This document shows positions 49,783 through 61,500 of a DNA stretch of 64,000 nucleotides, piece by piece; within the stretch, counting starts at the first letter, position 1, and each line of letters starts with the position of its first letter. A program made the position numbers and the translations under genes. The notes under the pieces were generated by a model, which saw only the letters and a program-made list of their open reading frames with translations, was not told where the DNA came from and ran no database searches. Source of the stretch: Lineus longissimus (Eukaryota; Nemertea; Pilidiophora; Heteronemertea; Lineidae); the NCBI RefSeq assembly GCF_910592395.1, contig NC_088308.1:16075501-16139500 (forward strand), read 5' to 3'.

Positions 49783-50002
49783 CAGTCCAAATCACAATTG
49801 ATCTCCGTCCTGCTTCGCGTCATTGATGCGCAACATACGTGCGAATTACGTGCCAAGTTGTATGCTAATGACGCACCAGTGACCTGTTTACCTCCCTATG
49901 TTTCGTGTGAATTACGTGTGACCTACACTCGACTTATGCACGACCTACGCACTGCATAGCGCATCAATGATGCGCTAATGATGACAATTGAGATTTGGAC
50001 CG
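49783..50002. mobile_element. TA-flanked MITE with nested palindromes
   Basis: Ends TA|CAGTCCAAATCACAATTG and CAATTGAGATTTGGACCG|TA are imperfect inverted repeats. The interior has a second inverted pair, CGTCATTGATGCGC near the left and GCGCATCAATGATGCGC near the right, and repeated GAATTACGTG words. Confidence 0.75.
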
Positions 50003-50658
50003 TACATGAAGTGTGTGCTTACCAGACAAAATTTTTAGGTTTTTCTAATGAACAGATTTTAATACACAATCCAATATTCATTGAAATATGAAATAAAAGT
50101 AGCAGACAGAATTTATTTTTTGAAACTTGCCCGACTTGAGCTTTGAAAATCCTGGTAAGAATTGTGTTCAAAAATATTATAATCAGAATTTCTCGAAGGC
50201 ATCTACTGACTCGCAGGCAAGAAAAGATCGTAGGGTTGAATTCTAAAAGGCCTTAGTCACAGTATATCATTGTTTCTAATACAAAATACATTACGCCTCG
50301 TTTTGATCGGAGCGGTCTTGGTATCGTAACCAATGACCGCCTGGGTAGGTATAAAATTCTGAATTTTAGCAGACGAATTATTTTCAACAAAAAAAGCAAC
50401 GACTCAGCCCCACAAAACAATGTCAAGAACACGAGATTTTGAAGTATTCCCCGATATTGGGATTTGTGAAGTAGGGAGGATAGCCTCGGGAAATCACGAC
50501 ACTTGACTGGGAATTCCCTTGCTGCGTGACGTCATCTTCACAAGCAACAATATGGCGGAGTTCCGGACACCAGGCTGGATCATTCTTTGACGAAAACGGA
50601 ACATATATACCTTTCAAATCGTATTTTTATTTGTTTAATTTTGAAACCTTTTAGAATA

Positions 50659-50828
50659 GAAATTAATACCTCGCTGTCGGTCATTGGTTGTATAATCAAG
50701 ACCGCTCGGGTAGACCTCAAATTAGCTTGAGTTGTTGTTTGCTCGCCGAGGGTTTTGGACTGCATTTTCGGTCTACCCGAGCGGTCTTGATCATACAACC
50801 AATGACCGCCAGCTCGGTATTAATTCCT
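50659..50828. mobile_element. Foldback element with about 58-bp arms
   Basis: The left arm contains GGTCATTGGTTGTATAATCA, AGACCGCTCGGGTAGACC; the right arm reverses it (GGTCTACCCGAGCGGTCTTG). The arms are over 90% complementary around a loop of about 55 bp. A lone, more diverged arm (GAGCGGTCTTGGTATCGTAA) is at 50308-50355. Confidence 0.8.
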
Positions 50829-51322
50829 TAAATAAAGTTTATGGGCATGATAACAAACGACAACCCAAGCTATTCTAAGTCATGATCGCAGGAACTCAAC
50901 ATACACCAGTTCCATCTATGTTCTCTCGGTGAAACCAAGCACTCCTTTCCTTGCACCAAAATAACACCGATTCAGACTGCACAATGAAACAGTTTTCAAA
51001 CATTATTCAATTATTCTACTCTATGTTTTAGTAATAAAATAGATCCGTTAGCTGTATGCTAAGCAGTAGGTTAAAGCTGATCTATATGCGTGAAACCCCA
51101 CAATCATTGACAATGGCCAAATTGGACTGACCTCAAACATGATAGAGGCCCGCACTGCTTCACAAACCACAGTAAAGATCATGGCAATGACGTCCTGAGG
51201 AGGAAAAGAAATCCTGGCAATGGGGGATTTCAACTTGATACCTTTGGCACACCTAACTTAGATTCTGGGCCTGGAAGCTCTTCTTGTAAGTCAATGAAGT
51301 TGCAATTAGGTTGCTAACAACA

Positions 51323-52963
51323 TTTGTATAGCTTGTATTATTACTACACAATACCAGACGAGCTTAGTGACACAGCTCAAGTGGTAAAGGCTGTTGGACT
51401 AAAATAGTAATTGTATAGCTTGTCTCACTACATGATAAAGTGAATTAAAGTTGGCCTTTCAATAGATGAGCTTAGTGACACAGCTCAAGTGGTAACAGAG
51501 CTGCCAACCCCTAAATACCCATTTCAGTATTTTCCCCCTGAATTTGTCTCTTTTTCAGTATTTTGGGGGGGTGGGTCTTTCAGTAACACATAAATGACTC
51601 ATTATCACAAACTTTCAGTAGGTTTTTTGTTCCTTGAGAAGCACTAATAAAGTCCAATCTCCGTCAATTGCTTTGAAAATCGCATCAAATTCAAGCCGTC
51701 AAAATCTAAATCCGCCATATTGTAATCTGAGAGTGAGTCGTGCGCAACGCAGGAGAAACGCTGGCAGTATCATAATGCCAATGTATTTGAAAAAGTTAAT
51801 GTGATTTGCGCGAGACTTGGCGATGCACAGAAATCAACAAAACGAAAAAAAATTGAACTTTTTTTTGAAAATCGTATTTTTGATAGCAATTCCGTAACGC
51901 CGTACTAAAATGCGTTTTTCGGCCAAAATCCGTACTAAATACGGAAAATCGTAACAGGTTGGCAGGCCTGTGGTAAAGGCTGTTGAACTAAAATAGTAAT
52001 TGTATGGCTTGTCTCACAACATGATAAAGTGAATTAAAGTTGGCCTTTTAATAGATGAGCTTAGTGACACAGCTCAAGTGGTAAAGGCTGTTGAACTAAA
52101 ATAGTAATTGTTTAGCTTGTCTCACTACATGATAAAGTGAATTAAAGTTGGCCTATTACTAGATGAGCTTAGTGACGCAGCTCTAGTGGTAAAAGCTGTT
52201 GAACTAAAATAGTAATTGTATGGCTTGTCTTACTACATGATAAAGTGAATTAAACTCGGCCTATTACTAGATGAGCTTAGTGACGCAGCTCTAGTGGTAA
52301 AAGCTGTTGAACTAAAATAGTAATTGTATGGCTTGTCTCACTACATGATAAAGTGAATTAAACTCGGCCTATTACTAGATGAGCTTAGTGACGCAGCTCT
52401 AGTGGTAAAAGCTGTTGAACTAAAATAGTAATTGTATGGCTTGTCTCACTACATGATAAAGTGAATTAAACTCGGCCTATTACTAGATGAGCTTAGTGAC
52501 GCAGCTCTAGTGGTAAAAACTGTTGAACTAAAATAGTAATTGTATGGCTTGTCTCACTACATGATAAAGTGAATCAAACTCGGCCTATTACTAGATGAGC
52601 TTAGTGACGCAGCTCTAGTGGTAAAAGCTGTTGAACTAAAATAGTAATTGTATGGCTTGTCTTACTACATGATAAAGTGAATTAAAGTTGGCCTTTTAAC
52701 AGATGAGCCTAGTGACACAGCTCAAATGGAAAAGACTGTTGAACTAAATTAGTAATTGTATGGCTTGTCTCACTACATGATAAAGTGAATTAAACTTGGC
52801 CTTTTACTAGATGCGCTTAGTGACACAGCTCAAGTGGTAAAGTCTTTTGGACTAAAATAGTAATTGTATAGCTTGTCTTACTTCATGAAAAAGTGAACTA
52901 AACTTGGCCTTTTACTTGATGAGCTTAGTGACACAGCTCAAGTGGTAAAGGCTGTTGGACTAA
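51323..52963. repeat. 108-bp satellite array with tRNA-like segment
   Basis: The word GATGAGC or a variant starts at 51357, 51465, 52054, 52162, 52270, 52378, 52486, 52594, 52702, 52810 and 52918. Every step is exactly 108 bp once the insertion at 51496-51970 is removed. The monomer contains CAGCTCAAGTGGTAAAGGCT followed by GTTGGACTAAAAT, close to the 5' half of a tRNA-Ser. Partial units flank both ends. There is no long open frame. Confidence 0.92.
51496..51970. mobile_element. hAT-like non-autonomous element inserted in the 108-bp satellite
   Basis: Ends CAGAGCTGCCAACC and GGTTGGCAGGCCTG are inverted repeats of hAT type (CAG...GCC). TGGTAA is duplicated at 51490-51495 and 51971-51976. Element plus duplication (481 bp) exactly restores the 108-bp monomer when removed. 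Inside are repeated TTTCAGTATTTT words and CCGCCATATTG. Confidence 0.85.
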
Positions 52964-53841
52964 TGCACACATATGGTTCAGAAGCTGGATCAGCCCAAAA
53001 GAGTTAATGATAAGAAAGACCAATTAGCCAGAACTAGAATTTTGGTAGTAGAATTATCGCCAAAATGCATGATGGTAATTGATTCACACCAATGAAGTAT
53101 CTCACACTAATTGTCACAATCTTATTATAGTCATTTGCTAAAGCTCATTCACTTGATTAAGTGCAGCGGAATTCACAATTATCCATAGTCACGGAGCACC
53201 ATTATCACCTCAAATCACCCAGCAGTAATTACGGCAAAAAGTTTAATTGTTTCTTGATACAGATTTTCAGATGGATGGCAAATTAACCCTTCTGTTGAGT
53301 TCAAAGGAACACTGTGGACCCGATAAGATGTGGCTAGCAATTTTTTTAATGTCTTGCTCAGTCAGTTTAAAAACAAAGCTGAAAAGTTTCTGATGAAAGA
53401 ATGGCTATAATGCTGCGGTGCCGTTGAGTACTTCCCAGAATGAGGAGTTCAACACAGATCATTTTTATATGTGGCCTCAAAATAAGAATGCATACAGTCA
53501 TGTACTTACTGACATGTCTGATATACTGGCAAATCCTTCTCAAATCGGCTTTACCACTAAAGGAAATATGTTACACACATTGCCAACAGACATGGACGAC
53601 CTGTCGGCTGTACGTGAGTATCTGGTTTATATTAAGCATCCGCAGCAGTGTATGGCATCCGGTATAGCAAGGTTTACTGTACATGCTCCGAGCTAGCCAA
53701 CAAGGTCTGTGATGTGCCTGTTTCCTTGGACTCGTAGAGTGAGGTCCTTCACCCACTTAGGAAACACCATGCCTTCTCCTTCAGGACCGAATTGTACATG
53801 AGGCATATATGGCGTTTATGTTGTAAAACAAAGTAACTCAC

Positions 53842-53987
53842 CACTTCATGATGTCCGTGCTGACATGCGAGATGAAGCGGTGTTTCACCTTCATAGGCTG
53901 CTTCGGTCGATGAAGAGCCCCACTTCAACAGCAACTTGACTGGTTCCTCTTTACCTTGCCAGGCAGCATAGTGGAGGGGGCGCATCC
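53842..53987 (-). CDS. caskin: Caskin exon: ankyrin repeats 2-3 (first recognised exon)
   Basis: This exon encodes MRPLHYAAWQGKEEPVKLLL, then KWGSSSTEAAYEGETPLHLA and CQHGHHEV. GMRPLHYAAWQG is the hallmark of caskin ankyrin repeat 2, and TPLHLACQHGH starts the next repeat. Acceptor TTTTTGCCATTTCAG lies above 53987. It enters in phase 1, so the missing upstream exon should end with a G completing Gly. Donor GAAGTG|GTGAGT is phase 0. The protein start and first ankyrin repeat were not found in 53988-64000 and probably lie beyond the right edge. Confidence 0.97.
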
Positions 53988-56780
53988 CTGAAATGGCAAA
54001 AACAATCAAAAATATCAATTATCATGTCTGTAAAGTTGAGAGTGGCTGTTGTAATAGTTCTTATCAAAAGGCTTGGGAAGCTTTAGAATGACATGCCCAC
54101 AAGCTTATGGCGAGCCAAAGAGAGGCCAAGAACTTTAATCTTTGTCTTCAATGACCTTTGATGGCAATCTGTCGGATTGCTTTATACTGAAACACAAGCA
54201 GTTTGGTAAAAGACTTTGCCAGGACGAATACCAATCAATACAAAGATAAGAATTGTCTTTTCCTATCCCCCACAATCCAAGAATGACAGAAGGCACAAAA
54301 CAGTAAACCCATGAATCTTGATTACAATCCACTGGGCGCAACCTGCATGCCGAAGATGCATAATTGTGCAATTCTAAAACCAATATATAAATTTTGTATC
54401 AATTTTTTTTCGCAAGTTGACAGATCTAATTCAATGGGTGGCTTCAGGAGTGCGAGTGACAGTCTCAGTTTCAGTAGTGGGACCCCTTTAATCTGTGGTT
54501 TTATTTTGTAGCAGCAGTATTCTGGTTCAATGTATCACCATCAGATGGAGTAGGTGTACATTTGCAGCTTTGCATGGCACACCTTTCAAGCTTCAGCACA
54601 AGTGGAAAGAAACCACAGTAAAACGTGTTAAAGTTATCGAATTTTTCATCATCACAAAAGAAAGAGTCCCAACTTCACTTGTTATCTTGAAGTTCTGCAC
54701 AATTCTGATGTGTTCATCGCATATTACCATGAACTTTAACCTCATTGGTCAATATGCGCATTCTCTTCAACACAATTCTTTACAATGTGACATGATGTTT
54801 GAAGATTTAAATGACCCAAGGGTTGACCATATAGAAATCGGAAACTTGTGTGCATATTCTCACATACATGTAGGTGGCCGTGTCATCATAGTCCAAAATT
54901 GGAGCTATGAAGTGTCACAGCATCCAGTTTGTCAATTTTGGATCTGTATCGAGTGTTTCACTCTATTTTCACCGATCTAAGACCATTTCTGAATATTCAA
55001 GTCAAGCCCAGCGAGATATCATGCACAAAATTTTGGACGACAACATGCTCAACAGGGACAGACAAATAGTTGCTGACACCAATTAGTCCAATAGGTATGA
55101 CATCACGTCCTTGGGCTCTTGCAGTATTTGATGAAGCGGTCTTAAAATAAGCGTAACTAGAGTATGCACAATAATATAAAAAAATCTCCGACTAAAAACG
55201 CCAACACACATTTATCCCATAAAGGGTTAACATTATGAACTGAGGAAGTGCGATCAAGACAATTATAGTTGCTGTGGTGTAGAACACATCTTGTAGTACG
55301 CATGATTGTACCACATGACCCTACAACTCAGCAGGGATTTCAGTGCTGGTCCAAGTCACATTCACTTTACATTTCGATCCATGTTTGAACATCGGCTTTT
55401 AGTAAGATTTCGACTTGCACTATAGTTGGCTAGGAAGTGCAAAAAAGGGGACTATGTACTCAAGTACAGTACCGTAAAACACCGAGGAGTGGACTTTTGT
55501 TGGTACAGAAAGAATTAAATGGCCAATTAGTCATGAAGCTTTGAAATTATAGCAATTATCCAATAGTTGAAACACAGGCCACTCTTTTTTGGTCAGAAAC
55601 AAGGCCATCGATGAATTGAAAAGACCCATGGCCACAGTTGACAGCTAAAAAGCCACTTGATGTGTAGTCCTACATGGAAATACTTTTGACATGTTTTTAA
55701 AGGTATTGAGTCAGTTTTTGATGCAACTTCATTCAGCTTTTAATACCTGGAACATGTTTTTTGTCTATCGAAGTAAAAGGTTCAATTTGTCAGTTGGCTA
55801 CAATACAAGAATCTCTCGATTTACAACGGGCTGACTACATTTTTTTAAAATTCCTATTAAAAATGGTCCCAAGACCAGTCTAAACGTTGACGACAGGTAC
55901 CACCATTTTAGCTAGAATTTGAAATCCTAATGCAATAAGAACTCCTTTAAAATGAAGTGAATGCCCATCCAAAATCTGGGAGTTCTAATCGCCATAGGAT
56001 TTCAAGTTCTAGCTAAAATGGTGGTGACTATGGTCAACCCTTCACTATGCCTGGGAAAGGATTTGTAGTCTAGTGGCAATCAGTGAGCAAGCACGTTGAC
56101 TCCCGAGCCCAATAATGGTAGTTCATAGCAAATAAGTCTGTTTGATTCACTCCTTCAAATCGCATTTGCCTTCCTCCTGTCCAATGACGATGTAAGCAAA
56201 CCACGGCAAGATCTTAACTGCTGCTGAGACAAGAAAATTAATTGCTCTTTGCATGTTCATCAAGTCACTGGTAAACTAATGGGCATGAGGCTGCGGAGAG
56301 AAGCTCTGAATGTGTCCTTAGTGCCCAATCTCAGCCTCTTGATGGGTCTTTAATAGGCAATCTTAGCGCTGCTGAATCACACATCCTTAACAGTACAAAT
56401 AAAGCTCAGAATGATGTATTAGACATAGAGTCAGTCAGGGGACTTTCAAGCTAGCTGCTAAACCCAGGAGGCCAATCAGAATCACATCAGAAGTGGTCGG
56501 CTTTAGTGGTGAACAGCCCCAGAACCCTTGCACTCAGTATCAGAGGTTTTTTCTCTATCTGCCTTATCAAGTTATACTTGGCTGTATCGATAGCCCTCTA
56601 ACCTTTATAAAATGCCATTTCAAACGTTATTGATCGGCACAATCCTTGATGAGAAAGAGATGACAGATCAACCATTTTAACGACTGGTTGAGAGGCAGGC
56701 TGGAAAGTAAGACTCATAATATTAGCTGTGATGACTTGTCCCAAAGTAGAATGGAGGAGGAATGAAGTTGTCAGCAATAT
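53988..56780 (-). other. Presumed caskin upstream intron, left part
   Basis: No exon, RNA gene or clear repeat was recognised. A 161-codon plus-strand frame at 54495-54980 lacks any recognisable domain and is treated as chance. Confidence 0.6.
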
Positions 56781-56789
56781 TGACCTGTA

Positions 56790-58520
56790 TGTTCAAAGAA
56801 GGCTGTTCTTGTGTTGGCCCTCTGGAGACTCTACAGTGAACTGAGTTAATGATATGTAACAGTGATTATAGCACTTTCAACAACTCTTGAGTTGACCCTG
56901 TCGGACCACTAAATTAGGCTCTACAGTTAACTGAGTATATGATGCAGTAGTGAGTAACTAGGAACTTCAAAGAATATTGTAAGACTTTACAGTGATCGGA
57001 GTTAATGATGAAGCAATAAGTAACCCGCCTTCAAAGTATCTTGCGTTCACCATTTGGGGTTAGACTCTAAAATGAATTGAGAAACATAACAGTGAGTATA
57101 ATATAGGATCTTCAAAGAATCTTGTGTTGGCCATCTGGAGCTGGGCTCTATACAGAGAACTATTAGTTAATGATGTAACTGTGAGTATAGCATCTTCAAA
57201 GAATCTTGTGTTGGACATCTGGGGTTAGACTCTGCAGGGAACTGAGTTAATGATGTATCAGTGGGTATAGCATCTTGTGTTGGTCTCCTGCAGTCAGACT
57301 CTACAGTGAACTCTGCATGATGTAGCAGCGAGTATAGCATCTTGTGTTGGCCATCAGGAGTTAGACTCTACAGTGAACTCTGTATGATGTAGCAGCGAGT
57401 ATAGCACCTTGTGTTGTCCATCTGGAGTTATAGACTCTACAGTGAACTCTATATGATGTAGCAGCGAGTATAGCATCTTGTGTTGGCCTCCTGAAAGTAG
57501 ACTCTACAGTGAACTCCCTATGATGTAGCAGCGAGTATATCATCTTGTGTTGGCCTCCTGGAAGTAGACTCTACAGTGAACTCTGTATGATGTAGCAGTG
57601 AGTATAGCACCTTGCGTTGGCCTGGTAGAGTTAGTCTCTACAGTAAACTCTGTATGATGTAGCAGCGAGTATAGCACCTTGTGTTGGCCTCCTGGAGTTA
57701 GACTCTACAGTGAACTCTGTATGATGTAGCAGCGAGTAAAGCATCTTGTGTTGGCCTCCTGAAAGTAGACTCTACAGTGAACTCTGTATGATGTAGCAGC
57801 GAGTATAGCATCTTGTGTTGGCCTCCTGAAAGTAGACTCTACAGTGAACTCTGTATGATGTAGCAGCGAGTATAGCATCTTGTGTTGGCCTCCTGAAAGT
57901 AGACTCTACACTGAACTCTGTATGATGTAGCAGCGAGTATTGCATCTTGTGTTGGCCTCCTGAAAGTAGACTCCACAGTGAACTCTGTATGATGTAGCAG
58001 CGAGTATAGCATCTTGTGTTGGCCTCCTGAAAGTAGACTCTACAGTGAACTCCCCATGATGTAGCAGCGAGTATAGCATCTTGCGTTGGCCTCCTGGAAG
58101 TAGACTCTACATTGAACTCTGTATGATGTAGCAGCAAGTATAGCATCTTGCGTTGGCCTCCTGGAAGTAGACTCTACAGTGAACTCCCTATGATGTAGCA
58201 GCGAGTATAGCATCTTGTGTTGGCCTCCTGGAGTTAGACTCTACAGTGAACTCTGTATGATGTAGCAGTGAGTATAGCACCTTGTGTTGGCCTGGTAGAG
58301 TTAGTCTCTACAGTAAACTCTGCATGATGTAGCAGCGAGTATAGCACCTTGTGTTGGCCTCCTGGAGTTAGACTCTACAGTGAACTCTGTATGATGTAGC
58401 AGCGAGTATAGCACCTTGTGTTGTCCATCTGGAGTTATAGACTCTACAGTGAACTGATGAGCAGCTTTAGGTAATCTTGTTTTGGACTTCTGGAGGTGAA
58501 CTTTACAGTGAATTCGACTC
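56790..58520. repeat. 67-bp satellite array
   Basis: CTACAGTGAACTCTGTATGA starts every 67 bp through 57301-58444 (for example 57571, 57638, 57705, 57772, 57839). Units carry GATGTAGCAGCGAGTATAGC and TTGTGTTGGCCTCCTG. The left 500 bp is strongly diverged with irregular spacing, while the core is nearly uniform. A variant pair (CCTGGTAGAGTTAGTCTCTA) recurs exactly 670 bp apart. Confidence 0.92.
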
Positions 58521-61500
58521 GTCATGGTATCCCATGAAGCTAGCAGTGCCCTCAACTCAAGCTACATGTAGCTTGGTATTTACACACCACCACACCATAC
58601 ACCTGTACAGGCAAGGTGTAATCAGTTTTCATAACCTGTATCTGCCCAGCCATTGCATCTGTTCTGAATTTGAAACCAGGAGAAGGAACATCTACACGAA
58701 AGGATGTCTGCAATGGTTTACAAAAAAATTAGAACTGCAGCAAACCTACCTCAAACAATTTGACAAGGGAAACCAAGGAGGCATTACACCAGTCTGGTCA
58801 GCAATAAAATTAAATAGGGACAATTTGGGTGTGTGATTAAGGGGGCCAGGAGGATATACCCATGACTGCCACCACGCACTGCCACATGCAGCATCACACT
58901 AAAACTGATCTCTATGAAGGATTTTCACTGCAAATTTCAGGTAAAAGGTACTTCGCACACCAGTGATTCAGCCTACTTTTTATATTTTCTCGGGCGGTGA
59001 AAATGAACCATCTCGTTTCCTATTCATATAAGTCTGACACAGATCAGTTTAGCGAGGCCTGCTGAACTTGTGGACAAAAGGGTCTGCAATAGTTCCATTC
59101 AGTAACTTGCATATGTCTTGATGATGCTTTGATATCTACTGAGGTGAGGGAAGGGCATTGTATTTGTCGCAGGAAATACGCTTTAATTTAGAGTTTACCT
59201 ACTAGTGTTGTGTTTATTGCAGTTGAGTGATTTTTCAACATTCCTATTTGGAGAAGTCACAACAACTGGAAGCCTTTTGTGTATGAAAAACCAACATCTC
59301 ACGGCCAACTTGTCCCTTAATAAATCTACCTTGACACTTATTTCAACATATGAAAGCTGAGTTGCTTATCCACAAATGTCTTCAGTTTCTGTCATCCCAG
59401 CTGGCCCCACCAAACTCGCAACAAATCAAGCCTGATTTTAAAGTTGAAGTTTAACTTCTTTTCAACATTTTTTATACTCCTGGAACAATACCAGCCCAAA
59501 GAGCTTCATCCGCTTATCAGTCTTCCAGTGGAGCAACTTATATTACAAAGTTCATCACTTAGCCTTCAAAGTCTCACTTGGATGGAAACAAATGGATAGC
59601 TTAAACATTGTTAAAGAGTCTCTTATCCTGCACCACCCAATCAGGAGTCTGTACCATGAACACTGAACCATGCCACCACTGCTACCCCACATCCTATGCC
59701 CAGTTTCAGGAATTCTTTATTCAAGAAACTTGTAATTTTTTCCCCCACAAAGTCAATGAGAAAACAGAGCGAACACCAGGAAAGCTTTGATTTCGAACTT
59801 GTAGCCCTGATTGTTCTCATGAGAAAGCAAGCATGGTCTTCCAACCATGTCTAGAGTAGGGTGATCTGAACAAGATTCATATGTGTCTATAAAATCATGA
59901 TAACACCGTTAATACAATTAGTGTGATCCCTAGTTGAGATAATGAAGTATTCATGAGCAAATGATTCATTTCTGAAGAATCACAAGGGAATTGACACAAT
60001 GTCCCAATTTAAATGTATCCCAAACATGATTCAATCAACTAAACATGTTTCTGTTGTATTGTACATGTACATTGCATATAAGGCAAGAAAATTTGAGGAT
60101 ATGCATAGACAAGTGACGCGTCACAAGCATCCCATGCTATACAGACATTACCTGCTATGCATGCCCCGCTTTACAGGCAGGAAGAATACTCCTGTGGTTG
60201 CATCCTTTGTTACTTAGGGTGAACAAGTGCACATACGGCTGGTGTATAGCTGAAAGGAAAATCTGGGCAAGTAGTGAATTGAAGTACCCTACATAACTAA
60301 GAACATGATCAATGGACGCTTATCCATGGGTGTATAGCCTGGTATGCTTGTACACAGTCGTCTACATACTTGGTAAATCAATGCTATTGTTAACTGCCTC
60401 CCCCCATCACAGAGGATGTGAAATAATGTCTGATATCTATTTCAGGCATCTATTTGTGTCCCTGACCCGGCTAAAATTTGCAACCAAAGTGTACCACCTT
60501 TGGATTACATCATGGTTGACGACAACAAACTGTGCCACGCGGGCCAGTGACGTAAATCAGACAAACGGAACGCTTTGTTTTTCTGCCAGTAAATGGAAAA
60601 TAAAGTGCTTTTGAAATACCGAAAATCAGCAAGAATCAGTAAAATCTCTTTTGGGGTTTCATCCTGTGTGGGATGGTCCCCATGACATATCAGACAAGTT
60701 ACGAGTAATTATACTCCTTAAATCATAGCAATCAAAGCTAAGATCAAAAGCTTAAAATGGCATCCCTCTTTAGAGGTAAATATCGATTTCAGTTTAAAAG
60801 GTTTAACATTTTGGATTTAATGATGAAAGTGGATACAGTGTTCATATCTGTTTGTGTTGTTCCATCAGCAACCAGTGCTTGCTCTTTGAACTTTAAAGCC
60901 CAAAAAAGTCGCAATAAATGATGGAAGTGGAAGCAGAGTTCAAGTTGATTTCATTGGCATTGTTCTTTTAAAACAAAAGCAACAAATACATGGACTTTGA
61001 TCATAAAATACACCAATGAAGTTCAGACTGCAGAATCTCTCAGACATGTAGTCTATCTGCACTTGGTGTTTTTCAATCCGATAACTTCAAATACTGCTCA
61101 TTCTCACAATGCACCTTTTAACATGCCAATAGATATATTCATAAGAAACTGTCGTGATAACTTAGATTTCTATACCCCATGAGGTTGGTCTCAATCTTCT
61201 TGGCATGATGACTTCAACATTTGTATGCATAATAACTGTACTATGGTACAGTGTATATTGCATCTCTGTTTTCCTGGACCACCAGTACTTACATGTATGT
61301 ACGCCATACCCCTTTAAATGGTCAACGCATTACATTTGAAATATTCATGATTTTTTAATCAAAATTGACAGTGCTTTTGCAAAAGTAAAAAAAAAACAAG
61401 TGCTTCCTAACATATCCTTGTTAACAGTATTTGTTGACAATGATCAATATCAACATTTAAGTCTAAATTAATTACCTGTCACTCTACATAAGTTTAATAC

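Larger units (their letters stand above)
31739..53841 (-). other. caskin: Giant caskin intron (22,103 bp)
   Basis: It holds a SINE, 36-bp and 46-bp minisatellites, the GGCGAATTT element, family H repeats, several MITEs and the 108-bp satellite, each listed separately. Stretches 31800-33880, 34200-35000, 35560-37550, 38960-40530, 41810-44150, 44290-46800 and 48540-49780 show nothing I can support beyond weak repeat fragments. Confidence 0.8.

Noticed and set aside
54495-54980. 161-codon plus-strand open frame
   Set aside because: No domain or compositional signal; isolated and without splice-site or repeat support.
57361-58555. Overlapping minus-strand frames of up to 124 codons
   Set aside because: They are translations of the 67-bp satellite; the period rotates through all three frames.
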